Shown here one piece after another: positions 5,691-8,004 of a DNA stretch of 8,004 bases. The notes beneath the pieces were generated by a model, which saw only the letters and a program-made list of their open reading frames with translations, was not told where the DNA came from and searched no databases. The position numbers and the translations under genes are program-made. The stretch lies in assembly GCA_016295505.1 (NCBI GenBank), contig JAEDLC010000084.1:1-8004 (forward strand). Reading direction: 5' to 3'. Every line of letters starts with the position of its first letter. Position 1 is the first letter of the stretch. Origin of the DNA: Dorea sp. GTDB lineage: Bacteria > Bacillota_A > Clostridia > Lachnospirales > Lachnospiraceae.

Positions 5691-6566
5691 ATGACATACG
5701 ATCAGTTTATTCGGGCAGTAGAGAGCATTTTAAAAAAGGAGGTGAGAGATAATATTACAGTACATCTTCACACAAATATGAAGAATAATGGCATCAGGCG
5801 ATACGGAATTATGCTGGCAGAGCGGGGAATCAATGTATCTCCGACGATTTATCTGGAGGAATATTACCAGCAGTTCCAGAGAGGTGTTTCGCTGGAAGCA
5901 ATTGTGAGTAATATCCTGAAGCTGTATGAGGAGGTGCGGTTTGAGCGCCCCTGGAAAGGAAATCCAATAAAAGATTATTCTGCGATTCAAAGAAAGCTTG
6001 TATATCGCCTGATCAATCGGGAAAAAAATCAGGAGCTTTTAAAGCAGATTCCGTCGGTCGGATATCTGGATCTTGCAGTCGTATTTTACGTACTTCTGGA
6101 AACGGGGCCCTTTGGGATTGCATCCGTACTGGTCCGCAATGAGCATCTGAGATCATGGAATGTGTCAAAAGAAATGGTTTATCAGGCGGCACACAGGAAT
6201 ACAGAATATCTGCTTCCGGATGAGTTCTGTACGATGAAGGCTGTGATTGAAGAGTTGACCGGGCATCGGGAATATGAAGGAAGAAATGTAATGTACGTTT
6301 TCAGTAACCGGACGCGAAGCTTTGGAGCGTCTGCGATTCTCTATGATGGGCGGCTTGCGAAGATTGCAGAGCGTCTGAAAGAGAATTATTACGTACTTCC
6401 GAGCAGTGTACATGAGACGATCATCGTAGCTGAGAGTGATGCGCCGGCAAAGGACGATCTTGATGAGATCATAAGAGAAATCAATGAAACGCAGGTGGAT
6501 CCGGAAGAAGTCCTTTCGAATCAGGCATATTATTATGACAGGAAAGAGGGAAAACTGCTCCTGTAA
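5691..6566 (+). CDS. DUF5688-like hypothetical protein
   Basis: A 291-residue soluble-looking protein of unknown function. The arrangement resembles the DUF5688 family, which is abundant and often multicopy in Lachnospiraceae: an N-terminal region with SPTIYLEEYYQQFQRG (50-65), a central part, and a C-terminal block with MYVFSNRTRSFGASAILYDG (201-220), YYVLPSSVHETIIV (233-246), INETQVDPEEVLSNQAYYYD (264-283). The LPSSVHE and EEVLS elements are the most recognisable. I see no signal peptide, membrane segment or nucleotide-binding motif. His241 and Glu242 in the VHE motif are conserved-looking polar residues, but a catalytic role would be a guess. Start ATG follows AAAGGA (5679-5684). It stands alone between the efp terminator and a 15-bp hairpin. 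Some relatives sit near mobile elements, but nothing here indicates recent transfer. Family assignment is from memory of the pattern. Confidence 0.75.
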   Translation: MTYDQFIRAVESILKKEVRDNITVHLHTNMKNNGIRRYGIMLAERGINVSPTIYLEEYYQQFQRGVSLEAIVSNILKLYEEVRFERPWKGNPIKDYSAIQRKLVYRLINREKNQELLKQIPSVGYLDLAVVFYVLLETGPFGIASVLVRNEHLRSWNVSKEMVYQAAHRNTEYLLPDEFCTMKAVIEELTGHREYEGRNVMYVFSNRTRSFGASAILYDGRLAKIAERLKENYYVLPSSVHETIIVAESDAPAKDDLDEIIREINETQVDPEEVLSNQAYYYDRKEGKLLL

Positions 6567-6583
6567 TTATCTGAAATAAAAGA

Positions 6584-6629
6584 AAAGTAAAGGAAATGTG
6601 AGAAATGTCGAAATCATTTCCTTTACTTT
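6584..6629 (+). terminator. Long perfect hairpin after the DUF5688-like gene
   Basis: AAAGTAAAGGAAATG (6584-6598) and its exact complement CATTTCCTTTACTTT (6615-6629) enclose a 16-nt loop. The 15-bp stem starts 18 nt after the stop codon, where a terminator is expected. It is AT-rich and lacks a separate T-run, although the 3' arm is pyrimidine-rich, so terminator function is likely but not certain. Its right arm overlaps the proposed -35 box for the downstream tRNA. Confidence 0.6.
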
Positions 6630-6650
6630 ATCCGCTAAATGTGTTAATAT
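6622..6650 (+). promoter_or_regulatory. Possible tRNA-Arg promoter
   Basis: TTTACT (6622-6627) and TAATAT (6645-6650), 17 bp apart, with the predicted start about 25 nt before the tRNA. The -35 box lies within the right arm of the preceding hairpin. Both boxes deviate from consensus, so confidence is limited. Confidence 0.4.
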
Positions 6651-6680
6651 TACAAAGGTAATTTCATAAAGAATGTATAT

Positions 6681-6752
6681 GCACCCGTAGCTCAGGGGAT
6701 AGAGCACCGCCCTCCGGAGGCGGGAGCGGCGGTTCGAATCCGCCCGGGTGTG
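6681..6752 (+). tRNA. tRNA-Arg (anticodon CCG)
   Basis: The full cloverleaf can be drawn by hand. The acceptor stem is GCACCCG (6681-6687) with CGGGTGT (6745-6751), the first pair being G-U. The D arm is GCTC/GAGC. The anticodon stem CCGCC/GGCGG carries loop CTCCGGA, with anticodon CCG at 6714-6716, reading CGG arginine codons. The variable region is GAGC, and the T arm is GGCGG-TTCGAAT-CCGCC. The discriminator base is G6752. CCA is not encoded (GTAC follows the acceptor stem), so it must be added enzymatically. Seven T follow at 6756-6762, and a protein-coding gene starts 36 nt after the tRNA. Confidence 0.97.
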
Positions 6753-6776
6753 TACTTTTTTTAAGTGCTTTTCAAT

Positions 6777-6782
6777 GGAGGT
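6777..6782 (+). promoter_or_regulatory. Ribosome binding site fixing the start at 6789
   Basis: GGAGGT lies 6 nt before ATG 6789. An in-frame GTG at 6765 would put this site inside the coding region and has no site of its own within the tRNA tail, so the ATG is the better start. Confidence 0.85.
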
Positions 6783-6788
6783 AGTCTT

Positions 6789-7421
6789 ATGGAGGGAAAA
6801 AGAGATACTTCCGCCGGATACAGAAAGCAGAAAAGAAACAGAGTGGGAATACTGCTGATTTTGTTTTTTCTGGTGTTTCTGGTAGGAACTGTCGGATTTG
6901 GCCTTACAGAAGCGAAAGAAGAAAAAGCACAGAAGATAAGTGAAAAGAAGCCGAAAGAAGAAAATTCCGGATGTGAATATATGGAGACGAATCCGCTTCA
7001 ATCAGCCTTTGCTCCGGAAGTAACCGATGCTGTAGAAGTATATTATGATTCTCTGAAAGATGAAAAGGAATTTGTAGAGTCCTATGATCACATGCAGGTC
7101 TATACAAAACTTGGAAAATACAAGGATACATATGTGGCGTTTGTCAGATATGATATGAAGATCAGAGACATCTATACGGAAGTGCCGGGACTGAGTACGG
7201 TATACGTGACGAAGGATGAGAATGGAATCTGTCAGGTCAGTGCGAAAGCTGAAGATGATGAAGTTGCATCTTACATTCAGAAGATCGCACAGCACGAGGA
7301 TGTGCAGGCTCTCATAAGTGAGACGCAGCAGGCGTATCAGGAAGCGGTTCAGTCAGATGCGTTGTTGCAGGAGGCCCTCAGTGATCTGAAAGATGCTTAT
7401 GAGAATTCCACCGGAAGTTGA
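6789..7421 (+). CDS. Membrane-anchored extracytoplasmic protein, unknown function
   Basis: A 210-residue protein. Residues 1-18 are basic (KRDTSAGYRKQKRNR), followed by one hydrophobic segment VGILLILFFLVFLVGTVGFGL (19-39). This predicts an N-terminal anchor with the rest outside; there is no lipobox and no clear AXA cleavage site. Residues 41-60 are a charged Lys/Glu linker. The domain from about 68 (NPLQSAFAPEVTDAVEVYYDSL, then YDHMQVYTKLGKYKDTYVAFVRYDMKI and PGLSTVYVTKDENG) resembles a family of secreted Lachnospiraceae proteins, recalled from pattern rather than searched, with a shape suggestive of an NTF2-like fold. The usual middle section of that family seems shortened here. The tail (155-205) is probably helical. 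The gene begins 36 nt after tRNA-Arg with no room for an obvious promoter, and ends at a strong terminator. Function unknown. Confidence 0.8.
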   Translation: MEGKRDTSAGYRKQKRNRVGILLILFFLVFLVGTVGFGLTEAKEEKAQKISEKKPKEENSGCEYMETNPLQSAFAPEVTDAVEVYYDSLKDEKEFVESYDHMQVYTKLGKYKDTYVAFVRYDMKIRDIYTEVPGLSTVYVTKDENGICQVSAKAEDDEVASYIQKIAQHEDVQALISETQQAYQEAVQSDALLQEALSDLKDAYENSTGS

Positions 7422-7431
7422 TATGAGATTC

Positions 7432-7469
7432 AGAGCCGATTTCTGTAATAAGAAACAGGCTCTTTTTTT
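7432..7469 (+). terminator. Rho-independent terminator after the membrane-protein gene
   Basis: AGAGCC (7432-7437) pairs with GGCTCT (7458-7463), and inside it TTTCT (7440-7444) pairs with AGAAA (7451-7455), with T7463-7469 as the tail. It starts 10 nt after the stop codon. Confidence 0.9.
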
Positions 7470-7534
7470 GTGCGTTTTCATCCGTCATATGCGGTAGAAA
7501 ACAGAATTATAAACAGTACAAAGGATGGTATGTG

Positions 7535-8004
7535 ATGTCAGAATATAAATATGCATTTAAAAAAGCATTTCCCTATACGATACCGGTTCTGACCGGGTAT
7601 CTGTTTATCGGGATTGCATTTGGGGTGATGTTTGCCGAAAAAGGATATTCCTTTCTGTGGGCGATCTTTATGAGTATCATGGTCTATGCGGGATCGGGAC
7701 AATATCTTGCAGTGAACTTTTTTGCGCCGGGGGTGTCCTTTTTCCAGATGATCTTCATGACACTGATGGTAAATATCAGACATATATTTTATGGAATATC
7801 ACTTCTGGATAAATTCAATCATATGGGAAAGAAGAGATGGTATATGATCTTCGGCCTTACGGATGAAACGTATTCGCTGTTATGCACGACCAGAATTCCG
7901 GAAGGGGTGGATGAGGAAAAGTTCCTATTTGCAATCTCTCTTATGGATCAGGCTTACTGGGTCATCGGATCTGCCATCGGAGGACTTGCAGGAACATTGA
8001 TTCC
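7535..8004 (+). CDS. azlC: AzlC-family branched-chain amino acid permease (5' part)
   Basis: The first 156 codons of an open frame that runs off the window; AzlC proteins are usually about 230-250 residues, so roughly 60-65% is present. With its small partner AzlD, AzlC forms an exporter for branched-chain amino acids and analogues such as azaleucine. Visible family features are TGYLFIGIAFGVMFAEKGYS (20-39), a membrane segment with MVYAGSGQYLAV (49-60), VNIRHIFYG (79-87), FGLTDETYSL (106-115), and a hydrophobic segment AYWVIGSAIGGLAGTLI (140-156). AAAGGA (7520-7525) lies 9 nt before the ATG; a GTG directly upstream in frame (7532) is a less likely start. azlD would be expected downstream, outside the window. 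The preceding terminator means it needs its own promoter; only weak candidates are visible in 7470-7520. Confidence 0.85.
   Translation, partial: MSEYKYAFKKAFPYTIPVLTGYLFIGIAFGVMFAEKGYSFLWAIFMSIMVYAGSGQYLAVNFFAPGVSFFQMIFMTLMVNIRHIFYGISLLDKFNHMGKKRWYMIFGLTDETYSLLCTTRIPEGVDEEKFLFAISLMDQAYWVIGSAIGGLAGTLI

Noticed and set aside
6681..6752. tRNA-Arg as an attachment site of an integrated element
   Set aside because: No integrase gene and no direct repeat of the tRNA 3' end was seen in the window; flanking genes look like ordinary chromosome.

Overview
The window reads as ordinary chromosomal DNA of a low-GC Gram-positive anaerobe, most likely a Lachnospiraceae-type Clostridia. I infer this from the AT-rich intergenic DNA with near-consensus sigma-A promoters, strong AGGAGG-type ribosome binding sites, a DUF5688-like protein, a chorismate mutase-shikimate kinase fusion and a YtrA-type GntR/ABC operon. 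All genes lie on the + strand. No database search was possible, so family names rest on motifs and recalled family patterns.

Layout. (1) 1-1234: a branched-chain aminotransferase gene (ilvE) with its own promoter and a rho-independent terminator. (2) 1122-1599: a 478-bp gap holding that terminator, a tandem array of 52-bp repeats made of alternating inverted hexamers, and a promoter embedded in a large multi-site palindrome. (3) 1600-3478: a three-gene operon of a small GntR repressor (YtrA type), an ABC ATPase and an ABC-2 type membrane subunit; the repressor probably controls its own operon through the palindrome. (4) 3518-4914: a promoter, a fused chorismate mutase/shikimate kinase gene, and a YqeG-type HAD phosphatase gene 1 nt downstream. 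(5) 4889-5582: elongation factor P, with a promoter that starts inside the 3' end of yqeG and a strong terminator. (6) 5612-6629: a DUF5688-like hypothetical gene followed by a long perfect hairpin. (7) 6622-7469: tRNA-Arg(CCG), then only 36 nt later a gene for a small membrane-anchored extracytoplasmic protein, ending in a terminator. (8) 7535-8004: the first 156 codons of an AzlC-type branched-chain amino acid exporter, running off the window.

Functionally the window mixes amino-acid metabolism (branched-chain transamination, aromatic biosynthesis, probable branched-chain amino acid export), translation (EF-P, tRNA-Arg) and an inducible ABC transporter. I see no phage, transposase, CRISPR array or obvious defence system. 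The features most worth a second look are the 52-bp repeat array, the helically phased GntR operator, the altered active site of the chorismate mutase domain, and the tRNA that appears to share a transcript with a membrane-protein gene.
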